Below, in pieces: positions 52,388 to 61,736 of a stretch of DNA of 64,000 bases (position 1 is the stretch's first letter; every line of letters starts with the position of its first letter). Position numbers and translations under genes: made by a program. Location: contig JAHBVK010000003.1 of NCBI GenBank assembly GCA_019637555.1, positions 62,001-126,000 of the forward strand. Reading direction: 5' to 3'. The notes under the pieces were generated by a model that did not search any database, was not told the origin of the DNA, and saw only the letters and a list, made by a program, of their open reading frames with translations. Source of the stretch: Anaerolineae bacterium. Lineage in GTDB: Bacteria; Chloroflexota; Anaerolineae; Aggregatilineales; UBA2796.

Positions 52388-53665
52388 GTGGCGGCGACAG
52401 TACAGCAGATCGTAGAAGCGACGTTCAAAGAGGAACGCGGGCGCGCGCTTGCCGCTGTCATCAGCCAGATCGGGGACTTCGAGGTGGCAGAGGAAGCGCT
52501 GCAAGATGCGTTGATCGCCGCGCTGGAGCAGTGGCAGCAGGAGGGTGTGCCGCGTAATCCCGGTGCATGGCTGACGGCAATCGCCAAACGCCGCGCCATT
52601 GACCGCTTGCGCCGTCGCAGCACGCGAGAACGCAAGCAGGTGGCGCTGCACGATGTCGCCTCGATGGTCGCTGATCCGCCGCCCGACGAGCCGGAAGACG
52701 AGGCGAAAATGGACGACGATATTCCCGACGAACGCCTGAAGCTGATGTTTACCTGCTGCCATCCGGCACTAGCGCGGGAAGCACAGGTGGCGCTGACACT
52801 GCATACGCTCGGTGGGCTGACCACGACAGAAGTGGCGCGGGCGTTCCTCGTCCCGCCGACCACGATGGCACAGCGACTGACCAGAGCTAAGGCGAAGATC
52901 AGAAACGCGGGCATCCCATTTCAGATTCCGCCGCTGCATCTACTGCCGGAGCGTATGGAGGCGCTGTTGGCAGTGCTCTACCTGATTTTTAACGAGGGTT
53001 ATGCTGCCAGCAGTGGCGATACACTGATCCGGCGTGAGTTGTGTCAGGAGGCGATCCGGTTGGCGCAGGTACTGACCGACCTGCTACCAGAGGATAACGC
53101 GGCACTGAAAGCGGAGTCGCTCGGCTTATTGGCGTTGATGCTGCTGCACGACTCGCGGCGTGATGCCCGCCTCGACAGCGACGGCAATTTAGTGCTCCTA
53201 GAAGATCAGGATCGCGGCTTGTGGGATCACGCACAGATCGGCGTGGGTGTGGAGATATTGGAACGGGCGTTGAAACTGAACCAGCCCGGACCGTATCAGG
53301 TGCAGGCGGCGATCAGTGCGGTGCATGCTGATGCGCCCAGCTTCGCCGATACCGATTGGGCGCAGATCGCGGCGTTGTACCGCGTGTTGTGGGGGATGAA
53401 CCCCTCGCCTGTGGTGGCAATCAACCGCGCGGTGGCGACGGCGATGATCGAAGGGGCGCAGGTGGGGCTGCGCTGGCTGCTGCTGTTCAGCGAGGACTTG
53501 AAAGACTATATGCCGTTCCACGCCGCCCGCGCTGATCTACTGAGGCGGAGCAACCAGCGTGAAGCCGCCGCGGATGCCTATCAGCGGGCGTTGGCGTTAT
53601 GCGATAGTGCGCCGGAGCGCGCTTATCTGATGAAAAGGTTGAAGGAGATGGGCGGGATCGGGTGA
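52388..53665 (+). CDS. ECF42-type RNA polymerase sigma factor with C-terminal extension
   Basis: 425 residues from GTG 52388, preceded by GGAGAAAGGA; an ATG at 52349 in frame lies in the repeat. Region 2: GDFEVAEEALQDALIAALEQW, IAKRRAIDRLRRRS. Region 4: TCCHPALAREAQVALTLHTLGGLTTTEVARAFLVPPTTMAQRLTRAKAKI. The rest (about 210-425) is a DUF6596/TPR-like helical extension typical of ECF42, with helices of the type LLRRSNQREAAADAYQRAL. It is adjacent to the DGPF protein, the standard ECF42 pairing. No anti-sigma gene is present. Confidence 0.92.
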   Translation: MAATVQQIVEATFKEERGRALAAVISQIGDFEVAEEALQDALIAALEQWQQEGVPRNPGAWLTAIAKRRAIDRLRRRSTRERKQVALHDVASMVADPPPDEPEDEAKMDDDIPDERLKLMFTCCHPALAREAQVALTLHTLGGLTTTEVARAFLVPPTTMAQRLTRAKAKIRNAGIPFQIPPLHLLPERMEALLAVLYLIFNEGYAASSGDTLIRRELCQEAIRLAQVLTDLLPEDNAALKAESLGLLALMLLHDSRRDARLDSDGNLVLLEDQDRGLWDHAQIGVGVEILERALKLNQPGPYQVQAAISAVHADAPSFADTDWAQIAALYRVLWGMNPSPVVAINRAVATAMIEGAQVGLRWLLLFSEDLKDYMPFHAARADLLRRSNQREAAADAYQRALALCDSAPERAYLMKRLKEMGGIG

Positions 53666-53671
53666 AAAAAG

Positions 53672-53703
53672 TGCGCCCATTAAAAGCCATTTTTTTAATG
53701 GGG
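53672..53703 (+). terminator. Possible terminator after the ECF42 sigma factor
   Basis: CCCATTAAAA and TTTTAATGGG pair around a 6-base loop, in an A/T-rich tract. It follows the sigma factor stop by about 10 bases. Confidence 0.45.
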
Positions 53704-53860
53704 AAAATGGGCAAAAAATGGGTTTTGGTAGGCGATATTTTGATTTTACCAACAAAAGACAAATGATCGGTGTTTAGTCCGTCGTGGTGGTGGGTTGGGG
53801 CGGGGAAATAAAGATTAATAGGGCGAGGCAGCGCCCCGCCCCTACAAGGTTAGATAGATA

Positions 53861-56800
53861 TCAGCGCGTTTCCGTCGAGGCGTCGCGCAGGATCATGGTG
53901 CTGAAGTTAGCGGTCGTACCGGAATCGACGCCGAGCGCCACCGTGCCACTGAGCAGCGACAGCCCGCTGACCGAATCCAGATAGCGCCCGTTAGCGAAGA
54001 ATGCCACCTTATCCTCGAAGCAAATCAGCAGCAGACTCGCCCACTCGGTATCGCCCGTCGCTGAGGGCGGCAGCGGCACGTTATCGAAGTACAGTTCCGC
54101 CTTGTTCAGCGTTTTCAACCTGCCGCGCAGCAAGTAAGTGTTGTTGGGCAGGCGGATCAGTTCGAAGCGGACGCCCTCAATATCGGTGCCACCAGCGGAG
54201 ATCGAAGTGCGGGCGGCGATCCACGCTGTGCCTGCCTGTGGTAAGCGCACATCGACCTTGAGATAAATATCACTGCTGTCAAAGAAATCAGCACGCAGCC
54301 CTTTGCCGAACAGCCGGAACGAAGGTTTATCGGCAAAGATACGCCAATAGGCATCCGGCGTGTAAGTCATATCCAGATAGGCGGGATGCGCTTTATCGCC
54401 GCTGTTGCGTTTGAAGGCACCCGCCGCGTTCCTGCCGTTCACCCACCAGTCGTCGGTGCGTAGTTCCTCGCCGGGGATGAAATCTTCGTTCCAGAAATCG
54501 AGCAGATAGTTCATGCGCGAGGATTCGATTTTGCGGACTTTCTCAAACGCCCACGCCCCATCCTCGGTCGCGCTTTTGACCTGTTCGGCGTAGAGACAAT
54601 CATCGAGATAGAAGTTGCCGGAAGTGAGCGCGGAAAAGCGCACTCCTCCGGTTGACGGGGCGTTAGGAATCTTATCGCTGTAGATGGTGTCGCCATCATA
54701 GACGCGCACCTCATTGCCGAGCAGTTCCACCGTGAAAGCGAAGAAGCGCCCGCGCGAGAAGAAATTAACGTACTTGCGGATCAGAGTCTGATTGCCCGCC
54801 GCATCGCGCACGTACAACTCTAGCTGCCCGACGGCGAAGCGGAAGACGTAAGCGCCTTCGGTGGACTCGCGCAGCCTGATCTCAAACGGATCGTTGACGC
54901 GCACGTTCAACTGACAGGAGAAGAGCATATCAGCGGGCCACGACTGCTGGATCGGCGCGACTTCGCCCTGCTGCACATCGATGAAGGTGTTGGTGTTCTC
55001 AGTACGCAGCACGGAACTGGTGAAGCTGCTGCGCTCGTAGTCGGCAGGGAAATCGCTGGTCTGGAAGTGCGAACTGACCGACAGTGGACGCTGAATCTTG
55101 AGATCGTCGAAACGCAGACGCTTGTTAGCAGTCAGCGATTGTAGGATGATCGCACCACTGGGCAGCGGCGCGCCCGTATCTTCGACCTCCAAGCGCAATA
55201 CACGGTCAAGGTAGACAAAGACGCGGCTCTCATCCACCCAGATGGTCACTTGATAATACGATCCGGTGCTGATGGGCAGTCCGCGCGTTTGCCCGATGAG
55301 GCGTGCTTGCGTGCGTGCCAGACTGTTGGACGTGCCGCGATAGAGGAATAAGCTGCCCGCGCTCATTTGCAGCACGTAGTAACCCGAATCGGAGTAGCGG
55401 AAGATAGTGCGGGCAATCGCGCCGTTATCGACCAGACTGACGCGGTAGTTGATGACCAGATTAGGATCGGACGAGGAAGTCCACTCCGGATTGACTTTGC
55501 CCATGATGATGGCGATGTCGTTCTCACCACCCGTGCTGGTCAGGGTGCTGTTACCACTATCCGCCCGCAGCGACCATGTATCGGCGTTGTAATCCCAGCT
55601 AGACAGCGCATCGGCTGACTCGAAATCGTTGAGATAGGGCAGCGCACCCGGCACGACGGCAGGTTGTTGCGCTTCCGTCGTGGGCACCGCAGCGACTTCT
55701 GTCGGTGCTTCCGTTGGCGTGGCGGTCGCTGGTGGCGGAGTCGGTGTTACCGTCGGCGGAATCGGTGTGGGAGTCGGGGTAGATGTTGGCGGCGTGTACT
55801 CGAAGGGGAAGGTGGTGCGAAACAGCAGCCGCTCTGATTCATCGAAGGCGCGCAAATTGATCAGGTAGCTGCCACCTGCAACACCCGACGCATCCAGATT
55901 GATGGGAGAATAAGGCGGCGTCAGCTTGACCCACGACTTAACGATATTGTTGCGGCTGTCGATCAACTCCACGCTGTAGCGGCTGATCAACTGCTCGGTT
56001 TGAGTCTGAACTTCGATGATGAATTCGTTGAAGGTCGGATCGTAGAAGGAGTTGGTCACCGTCAGCAAGACGGGCAGCGTTGCCGTGGCGCTAGGCGTGA
56101 ACGTAAAGGTCGCGGTCGGTGTGTCCGATGGCGTAAAGGTGAAGGTGGCGGTATCTGTCGCCGTTGCCGTCGCGGTGGCGGTATCGGTTGGCGTGCGCGT
56201 GAAGGTGGCGGTGCGTGAAGGCGTAAACGTGCGCGTATTGGTGGGCGCTGGCGTAGTTGGAGTCGCCGTTAGCGATGGCGCAATAGTGTCCGTTGGCGTG
56301 AAGGTATCCGTCGGGATGTTGGCAATAGCGATAGGCGTCTCGGACGGCGCGGCACTTTCCGTCTCTAGCACGGCTTCGGTCTGCGTTTCGGTAGTGGCAG
56401 CGGTTGGCTCGGCAATAGTAACTGTAGCGGTAGCCGCCACAGCCGCTGACGCTGCTTCGGTAGGCGTCGGCGACCCTAGCGCGGAAACTCCGCCGCTGCT
56501 CGTCGTTTGTGTCTGCGCCAGCGCGATCTGTGTGTCAATGCCAGCGGGCGGCGTGTTCCCCGTAGTATTGCGGTTACTGTTGGCAGCCAACAAACCGATC
56601 ACCGCCAACAGGATCACCACGGCGATTCCGGCAATGGTGATGGTGAAGTTGCGACGGCTGACGCGGATCACGCGCTGACCAGTGCCGGAGGCAGGCAGTG
56701 CTTCCGTCGCCGCATTGGGTGCCGGCGTGTTTTGTCGGGGAGGTGGGGTGCGCAGGCGCGGTGTCTGGTCGAGCGCTTCCGTTTCCTGACTCTTGCGCTT

Positions 56801-57685
56801 ATCCTGCTGTTTGGCGATGACATCGGCGGCGATTGCCTGCAAGTGGCGCGGCGTGGCTGCTCCGCCGACGCTGCCGAGCACCTGCGAGAGATCTTTGGAA
56901 AGTTCCAGCGGCGAACTGTAGCGATCCTCCGGCTGCTTTGCCAACGCGCGCTGAACCACGCGGTTGATGTCGGCGGGCAGGGCGCTGTTATAGGGTGTCG
57001 CCTCGGGGATCGGTTCACCGATATGCTTGAGGATCACCGCCATCGGCGTTTCCGCCATGTAGGGCTGGCGTCCGGTGAGCATTTCGTAGACCATGACACC
57101 GAGCGCGTAGACATCGGCGCGACCATCAATTGGCAGCCCCATGCCTTGCTCAGGAGCCATGTAGCCCGGTGTACCCACTGCGACGCCCGTACCCGTGAGG
57201 CTGGAATCCGTCGTCTCTACCAAGCGGGCGATGCCGAAATCGGTGAGGAAGGCGTTGCCCTCGGCGTCGATCAAAATATTAGAGGGCTTGACATCGCGGT
57301 GGACGACGCCCTGACGATGCGCGTAGTCTAGTGCCGAGGCGATCTGGCTGGTGAGGTAGACGACCTCGTTGAGCGGCAAGCGCCCGCGTTCTAGCACATC
57401 CTTGAGCGTACCTGTCGGCAGATAGCGCATCACGATGTAGGGAGGATCGTACTGCGGATCGTAGTCGTAGACAGGCAAAATATGCGGATGTTCCAGCCGC
57501 GCGATCAAACGCGCTTCGCGGATGAAGCGCTCCACCGCTTTGGGGTCAGTGGACACCGCGCGATGGATGATCTTAATGGCGACGGTGCGATCCGTGGTGG
57601 TCTGTGTGGCACGGAAAACCGTCGCCATGCCACCACGCCCGATTTCCTCGACAATCAAATAAGGACCGATGGTTGAGCCGATCAT
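53861..57685 (-). CDS. Receptor-like Ser/Thr protein kinase with a large extracytoplasmic region
   Basis: 1274 residues from ATG 57685 (MIGSTIGPYLIVEEIGRGG). Kinase domain about 1-265: GRGGMATVFRA, VAIKIIHR, VVHRDVKPSNILI (intact HRD, with Lys), DFGIARL, GTPGYMAPEQ. A single TM helix at about 345-372 (FTITIAGIAVVILLAVIGLL). Then a Thr/Pro/Ala-rich stalk about 425-565, an all-beta region (about 565-640), a second short Pro/Thr linker, and two or more LamG/ConA-like beta-sandwich domains to the C-terminus (LPYLNDFESADALSSWDY, LRFDDLKI). The outside domains probably sense a ligand or wall component. The pseudokinase paralogue lies next upstream. Confidence 0.9.
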   Translation of the reverse strand: MIGSTIGPYLIVEEIGRGGMATVFRATQTTTDRTVAIKIIHRAVSTDPKAVERFIREARLIARLEHPHILPVYDYDPQYDPPYIVMRYLPTGTLKDVLERGRLPLNEVVYLTSQIASALDYAHRQGVVHRDVKPSNILIDAEGNAFLTDFGIARLVETTDSSLTGTGVAVGTPGYMAPEQGMGLPIDGRADVYALGVMVYEMLTGRQPYMAETPMAVILKHIGEPIPEATPYNSALPADINRVVQRALAKQPEDRYSSPLELSKDLSQVLGSVGGAATPRHLQAIAADVIAKQQDKRKSQETEALDQTPRLRTPPPRQNTPAPNAATEALPASGTGQRVIRVSRRNFTITIAGIAVVILLAVIGLLAANSNRNTTGNTPPAGIDTQIALAQTQTTSSGGVSALGSPTPTEAASAAVAATATVTIAEPTAATTETQTEAVLETESAAPSETPIAIANIPTDTFTPTDTIAPSLTATPTTPAPTNTRTFTPSRTATFTRTPTDTATATATATDTATFTFTPSDTPTATFTFTPSATATLPVLLTVTNSFYDPTFNEFIIEVQTQTEQLISRYSVELIDSRNNIVKSWVKLTPPYSPINLDASGVAGGSYLINLRAFDESERLLFRTTFPFEYTPPTSTPTPTPIPPTVTPTPPPATATPTEAPTEVAAVPTTEAQQPAVVPGALPYLNDFESADALSSWDYNADTWSLRADSGNSTLTSTGGENDIAIIMGKVNPEWTSSSDPNLVINYRVSLVDNGAIARTIFRYSDSGYYVLQMSAGSLFLYRGTSNSLARTQARLIGQTRGLPISTGSYYQVTIWVDESRVFVYLDRVLRLEVEDTGAPLPSGAIILQSLTANKRLRFDDLKIQRPLSVSSHFQTSDFPADYERSSFTSSVLRTENTNTFIDVQQGEVAPIQQSWPADMLFSCQLNVRVNDPFEIRLRESTEGAYVFRFAVGQLELYVRDAAGNQTLIRKYVNFFSRGRFFAFTVELLGNEVRVYDGDTIYSDKIPNAPSTGGVRFSALTSGNFYLDDCLYAEQVKSATEDGAWAFEKVRKIESSRMNYLLDFWNEDFIPGEELRTDDWWVNGRNAAGAFKRNSGDKAHPAYLDMTYTPDAYWRIFADKPSFRLFGKGLRADFFDSSDIYLKVDVRLPQAGTAWIAARTSISAGGTDIEGVRFELIRLPNNTYLLRGRLKTLNKAELYFDNVPLPPSATGDTEWASLLLICFEDKVAFFANGRYLDSVSGLSLLSGTVALGVDSGTTANFSTMILRDASTETR
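56080..56340 (-). repeat. Low-complexity DNA encoding the Thr/Pro-rich stalk
   Basis: Iterated ACCGCC/ACTTTC-type codons giving Thr-Ala-Thr and Thr-Pro-Thr runs (for example TPTDTATATATATDTATFTF). It is prone to slippage, and the opposite strand shows long spurious frames here. Confidence 0.8.
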
Positions 57686-57888
57686 GGATGTGCCGCCAAC
57701 CTCGAAAGAAGGTAACAAGCGCAATAGTTCAATTACTGCGTTTTGTACAGGTGTGGGCGAATTCTAGCACGGTTTGATCAGGCGAGCGAAATCAGCGACG
57801 CAGGCGCAACGTTACAATCCACTAACGAAGATCGAAGAAAGTGCTACGAGTGCTGAAGTGCTGAGTAGAGGTTGATCTTGGAGTAAGT

Positions 57889-58746
57889 TTAGCGCGCTGT
57901 GCCATTGGTGTGATTCGTGCCGCGCAGAAGCTGTGTCAACTCGCGAGAGAGTTCTAGCGGTGACTCGTAACGATCTCTTGGCTGCTTTGCCAGCATCCGC
58001 GCGACCAGCGGATCGAGGGCGGCGGGTAACGCGGAATTAAACGGAGTGGCGTCGGGAATCGCCGCACTGACGTGCTGGAGGATCACTTCTACAGGTGTTT
58101 CTGCGGTGTAGGGCGGGCGTCCGGTCAGCATTTCGTAGACCATAGCGCCGAGCGCATAGACATCGGCACGGCAGTCAACCGGTAACCCGATGCCTTGCTC
58201 AGGAGCCATGTAGTCCGCGGTGCCGATGAACCCGCCGCTGTCGTCCGCCAAGTTGATGCTGGGATCGCTGCGTTCGGTCAACCGCGCGATACCGAAATCG
58301 CTGAGGTAGGCGTTGCCTTCGGCGTCGAGCAAGATGTTGGACGGTTGGACGCTACGATGGATCACATCATGCTGGTGCGCATAATCTAGCGCCGCGGCGA
58401 TCTGGCTGGTCAGGTAGATGATTTCGTAGAAAGGTAGCAAGCGACGGCGTGCAAGCACATCTTTGAGCGTACCCGTCGGCAGATAGCGCATCACGATGTA
58501 AGGGGGATCGTGGTGGGGATCGAAATCGTAGATGGGCAAAATGTGAGGATGTTCCAGCCGTGCGATCAGACGTGCGTCACGGACGAAGCGCTCGACGGCT
58601 TTGGGATCGGTCAGCCCCCAACGATGGATGAATTTGATGGCGACAAGGCGATCTGTGGTGGTATGAAGGGCGCGGTAGACCGTTGCTATGCCACCGCGCC
58701 CGATTTCTTCAGTGATCAAATAGGGACCGATGGTTGTAGCGATCAT
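57889..58746 (-). CDS. Pseudokinase paralogue of the neighbouring receptor-like kinase
   Basis: 285 residues, kinase domain only. Glycine loop GRGGIATVYRA and VAIKFIHR Lys are intact, and DFGIARL and APEQGIGLPVDCRADVYALG remain. The catalytic loop reads VIHRSVQPSNILL: the catalytic Asp is Ser, and the Lys two residues on is Gln (codons AGC and CAA are clear in the DNA). With the next gene's kinase domain it shares most of its length (IGPYLI.EEIGRGG, LEHPHILP.YD, PPYIVMRYLPTGTLKDVL). No TM helix or extracellular part. It likely binds ATP without transferring phosphate and may regulate the adjacent kinase. Confidence 0.88.
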   Translation of the reverse strand: MIATTIGPYLITEEIGRGGIATVYRALHTTTDRLVAIKFIHRWGLTDPKAVERFVRDARLIARLEHPHILPIYDFDPHHDPPYIVMRYLPTGTLKDVLARRRLLPFYEIIYLTSQIAAALDYAHQHDVIHRSVQPSNILLDAEGNAYLSDFGIARLTERSDPSINLADDSGGFIGTADYMAPEQGIGLPVDCRADVYALGAMVYEMLTGRPPYTAETPVEVILQHVSAAIPDATPFNSALPAALDPLVARMLAKQPRDRYESPLELSRELTQLLRGTNHTNGTAR

Positions 58747-59063
58747 GGCTGCGCGTCGAAAGATAGTGATAACAGCTAGATTCTAGCGCAGTCTGATGGT
58801 GTGGGCGAATAGCGTAGAAGAAATCATCCGATGGAGTTTAACTATTCAGTTGAACAAGACTCTGTAGCGGTCTCTATTCCCGGCGCTAAAGCACCGGGCT
58901 GAAACAAGATGCTACCGGGTTATCTCTGACTTCCGCACAGTGCACTTCTGCTCTTAACCCACTTCAGTGGGTTTACCCCGTGTTGTAGCCGGAGGTTTCA
59001 ACCTCCGGTCTAGCGCAGAGTCACCCAAACAGACCCCGACAACAGCGGTAACAGCGGTTAAGA
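58747..59063. other. Non-coding spacer with several hairpins
   Basis: 317 bases without a gene. It holds a REP-like first hairpin CCCGGCGCTAAAGCACCGGG (58879-58898), AACCCACTTCAGTGGGTT (about 58956), and a CCGGAGGTTTCAACCTCCGG (58990-59009) hairpin. All are between the minus-strand pseudokinase and ABC operon, so several act as terminators or repeats. Confidence 0.55.
58990..59009. terminator. Perfect palindrome CCGGAGGTT/AACCTCCGG
   Basis: CCGGAGGTT-TC-AACCTCCGG forms a 9-bp stem with a 2-base loop, 55 bases past the stop of the ABC ATPase on the minus strand. It is a possible terminator for that operon, but there is no T-run. Confidence 0.4.
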
Positions 59064-59930
59064 TCAATGCCGACGCATCAGGTTGATGTAGCTGTCCTCC
59101 AGACTCGGTTCGACTTGTTCGACGTTAGAGAATAGATCAACGACGCGCTCGCCGACCACGCGATACTGCACCGAGTCCGCCAATTGCAGCGTAGCGACGA
59201 GTGTGAAGTCACCAGTCGGCAGATCAGCGGCGCGGATTGACCAGACTTTACCGCGTGCTTGCCTGATCAGATCGGCGGGTGCGCCTTGAAACAGCACACT
59301 GCCATTGTTGATCACCGCCAGCGCGTTGCAACTCAAGCCGATGTCCTCGATGATATGCGTGGACAGGATTACTGTGCAGCGCCGCGCCAGCTCACCGAGC
59401 AGATTGCGGATGCGCACGCGTTCCTCAGGATCGAGTCCCACCGTCGGCTCGTCCACGATCAATAGCTGCGGATCGCCGAGCATTGCCTGCGCGATGCCGA
59501 CCCGCCGTTTCATGCCGCCGGAGTAAGTCTTTAGCTGCCGATCCGCCGCGTCGCCCAAGCGCACGGTGTCGATCAACGAGTCCACCTGTTTGCGCCGTGC
59601 GTCAGCGTCTTTGATACCCTTGAGGATGCCCACGTAATCCAAAAACTCGCGGGCGGTCAGGTGCGGATACAAGCCCAGTTCTTGCGGCAGATAGCCCAGA
59701 AACGCCTTGATCTGCTGCCTGCCGTGCCGCGTGTTTAGATCATGTCCTTGCACCGTGACCTTGCCGCTGGAGGAGCGCAGCAAGCCTGCGACGATCCTCA
59801 TCAGCGTGGTTTTGCCCGCGCCGTTCGGTCCTAGTAAGCCGAACATCCCAGCGCCAATTTGCAGGTTCACATCGCGCAGCGCCAGCACATTGCCGGGGTA
59901 TATCTTGTTTAAGTGATCAACCGCGATCAT
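59064..59930 (-). CDS. ABC-2 type transporter ATPase
   Basis: 288 residues, ATG at 59930 (MIAVDHLNKIYPGN). Walker A LGPNGAGKTTLMR (about 35), Q-loop region LGYLPQELGLYP, signature YSGGMKRRVGIAQAM (about 138), Walker B LLIVDEPTVGLDPEER and switch His STHIIEDI. The extra C-terminal 60 residues are usual for ABC-2 type ATPases. It is last in an operon with three membrane proteins and an ECF sigma factor. Confidence 0.93.
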   Translation of the reverse strand: MIAVDHLNKIYPGNVLALRDVNLQIGAGMFGLLGPNGAGKTTLMRIVAGLLRSSSGKVTVQGHDLNTRHGRQQIKAFLGYLPQELGLYPHLTAREFLDYVGILKGIKDADARRKQVDSLIDTVRLGDAADRQLKTYSGGMKRRVGIAQAMLGDPQLLIVDEPTVGLDPEERVRIRNLLGELARRCTVILSTHIIEDIGLSCNALAVINNGSVLFQGAPADLIRQARGKVWSIRAADLPTGDFTLVATLQLADSVQYRVVGERVVDLFSNVEQVEPSLEDSYINLMRRH

Positions 59931-59947
59931 TGCATATCTCCTTCAAC

Positions 59948-60787
59948 TCATTGCTGACGTAGCAGCCAGTAACGCACAATCAGCCAACCAAGGATTAATT
60001 GCAGCGCAGCGACGACATTCGACAGCATGATCTGTCCACTGGTGACGGCTTCTCCTAATTTGGAGGCGTAAGCAGCTCCCGTATCACTGAGCAGCATATA
60101 GTTCTGAACGTAGTAGCGCATGGTCAGTGGATGCGCCGGATTGATGTAGTGGAACCAGTCGGTCTGTCCGGCAACACCGATACCCAGTCCGATAAAGCAG
60201 ATCAGGTTGAACAGCAGCACAAGCATGATCTCCTGACGGCGGAGTCGCTGCCCTGCCGTCAGCAGCATGGTCAGACCGCCACTGTAGGCAGCGATAGGTA
60301 AGATGCCAAGCAGCAGCATGCTCAGATATGCCCCGACATCAAACGCCCCAATTAGCAGCCAGTTAGCGATGCCGGTAAACGCACTGGTAACGATCAGCAG
60401 TATGGTGGAGCTAATCAGCACCGTCAGCAATTTGCCCGTCAGATAGATGTCGGCGGACAGCGGCAGCGTGTTCAGTAGATCGCCCAGATTCCAGCGCCGA
60501 TCCCGGGGCATCGACTCGCTGGTCAAACCCGGCGGCATCAGCAGCGCGAACAGATGCGTGGCTGGTTGCAGCGCGAACAGCAGTGCCAGTGCTAAACGCG
60601 GGCGATCTTTGGTACTTATTTGCGCTGTTTGCTGCTGAAATATGATCAGAAAAAGCAGTTCCACCCCGCATATGCCCAGCGCACAGATCAACCAGCGGCG
60701 CTGCCGCCATTCGATCAGCAATTCGTAGCGGATCATACCCGCGAGCTGTGCTAGATCGCTTGATAGATTAGCGGTTGACATCGACAT
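59948..60787 (-). CDS. ABC-2 type transporter membrane subunit
   Basis: 279 residues from ATG 60787 (MSMSTANLSSDLAQ), a shorter start than the open frame at 60820. Six predicted TM helices (AGMIRYELLIEWRQRRWLIC first, then about 5 more). The N-terminal LAQLAGMIRYELLIEWRQRR is typical of ABC-2 permeases before TM1. It overlaps the upstream permease gene by about 20 bases. Its role is as membrane partner of the ATPase 17 bases downstream. Confidence 0.75.
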   Translation of the reverse strand: MSMSTANLSSDLAQLAGMIRYELLIEWRQRRWLICALGICGVELLFLIIFQQQTAQISTKDRPRLALALLFALQPATHLFALLMPPGLTSESMPRDRRWNLGDLLNTLPLSADIYLTGKLLTVLISSTILLIVTSAFTGIANWLLIGAFDVGAYLSMLLLGILPIAAYSGGLTMLLTAGQRLRRQEIMLVLLFNLICFIGLGIGVAGQTDWFHYINPAHPLTMRYYVQNYMLLSDTGAAYASKLGEAVTSGQIMLSNVVAALQLILGWLIVRYWLLRQQ

Positions 60788-61736
60788 TGCCAGCGACCTC
60801 CAGTTTCTTTGGCAGCGCAAGCGGATAACGCCCGGTGAGCACCCATTCCTCGTCGGTAAGCTGATGCATTGCCGAAGCGAAAAAGAGTAATCCGAGCGCA
60901 GTGACTAAGGCGCGGTTGAGCAAAAAGTCAGCACTAGAAGATTCGGGCAGAATGAGGGGCAACTGTGCTGATTGTAAGAAGGGATGCAGCAGCCACAGAT
61001 AAGGATACTGCACAAGAATCGTTTGACCGAAGTACAGCAGCAGATACCACAGCGCCAGCACTATCATCACGCTAAAGATGATCTGGCGGGTAGCGATACA
61101 GACGCGCAGACCAAGCCCCCACAGCAGCACGGCAGCGGGCAACCAGCGCAGCAGCAACGCTACGAAATCGCCGCCCGCGGTTGGCAGTGCTATCAGGATG
61201 CCCACTGCGCCGAGCAGAAGATAAAGGATCAGCGTTAGCAGGGCGTATTCCGCCACTTGCCACGCAAAGGGTCGCTGGCAGGTCAGCGGCAGTTCTAGCG
61301 CATGATCATCTTCCAACGAAAGCAAAGTCGCTGCTTGAACGCCCATCATCAAGGGGATCAGCAGCGGCAGCACACCTGCAGCAGTCAAGCCCGCGAACGG
61401 TCCGATGGATGGATTGCTAGCGCTGATCAGGAACAAGATCAGCAGCATGATCACGCTGACCAGTGGCAACCACCAATTGAAATTGCGACGCACGAACCAG
61501 AACGAGGTAGTGCGCCAGAATTTCGAGATCACGGGCAGCGCCAGCCTTGCCGCCACGATCAGGATCAGAGAGGAGATCAGCAGGGCGATCCAACCGAGGG
61601 GACGTAGAACCGCCGGATTTCGCAGCAGATAATTCGATAACTCACCGATCGGTTGGCGCAGCAGCAAACCAGCAGCAATGATGACGCCCACGATCAACAG
61701 ATTGCGCAGCGTCCTATGGTTGTTCAAGAAGATCAT
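60768..61736 (-). CDS. Membrane protein of the ABC-2 operon
   Basis: 322 residues from ATG 61736, which forms an ATGA overlap with the previous gene's stop; a longer open frame upstream is out of frame with that gene and spurious. About ten hydrophobic segments: RNLLIVGVIIAAGLLLRQP first. After TM helices it contains LSLEDDHALELPLTCQRPFAWQVAEYALLTL, a charged loop typical of permeases. No catalytic motif. It probably belongs to the same transporter complex as the two other membrane proteins. Confidence 0.7.
   Translation of the reverse strand: MIFLNNHRTLRNLLIVGVIIAAGLLLRQPIGELSNYLLRNPAVLRPLGWIALLISSLILIVAARLALPVISKFWRTTSFWFVRRNFNWWLPLVSVIMLLILFLISASNPSIGPFAGLTAAGVLPLLIPLMMGVQAATLLSLEDDHALELPLTCQRPFAWQVAEYALLTLILYLLLGAVGILIALPTAGGDFVALLLRWLPAAVLLWGLGLRVCIATRQIIFSVMIVLALWYLLLYFGQTILVQYPYLWLLHPFLQSAQLPLILPESSSADFLLNRALVTALGLLFFASAMHQLTDEEWVLTGRYPLALPKKLEVAGNVDVNR

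Noticed and set aside
53784..53984. Short frame 3' of the ECF42 sigma factor
   Set aside because: It lies in the spacer and into the antisense of the receptor kinase; no start signal or protein pattern.
56052..56678. 208-residue plus-strand frame rich in Val/Gly repeats
   Set aside because: It is the complement of the Thr/Pro stalk of the receptor kinase; the repetitive look comes from the codon repeats on the other strand.
57889..58746. Pseudokinase considered as a broken pseudogene
   Set aside because: The frame is fully open, has a start and stop, and other kinase motifs are preserved; only the catalytic residues changed, which suggests function kept.
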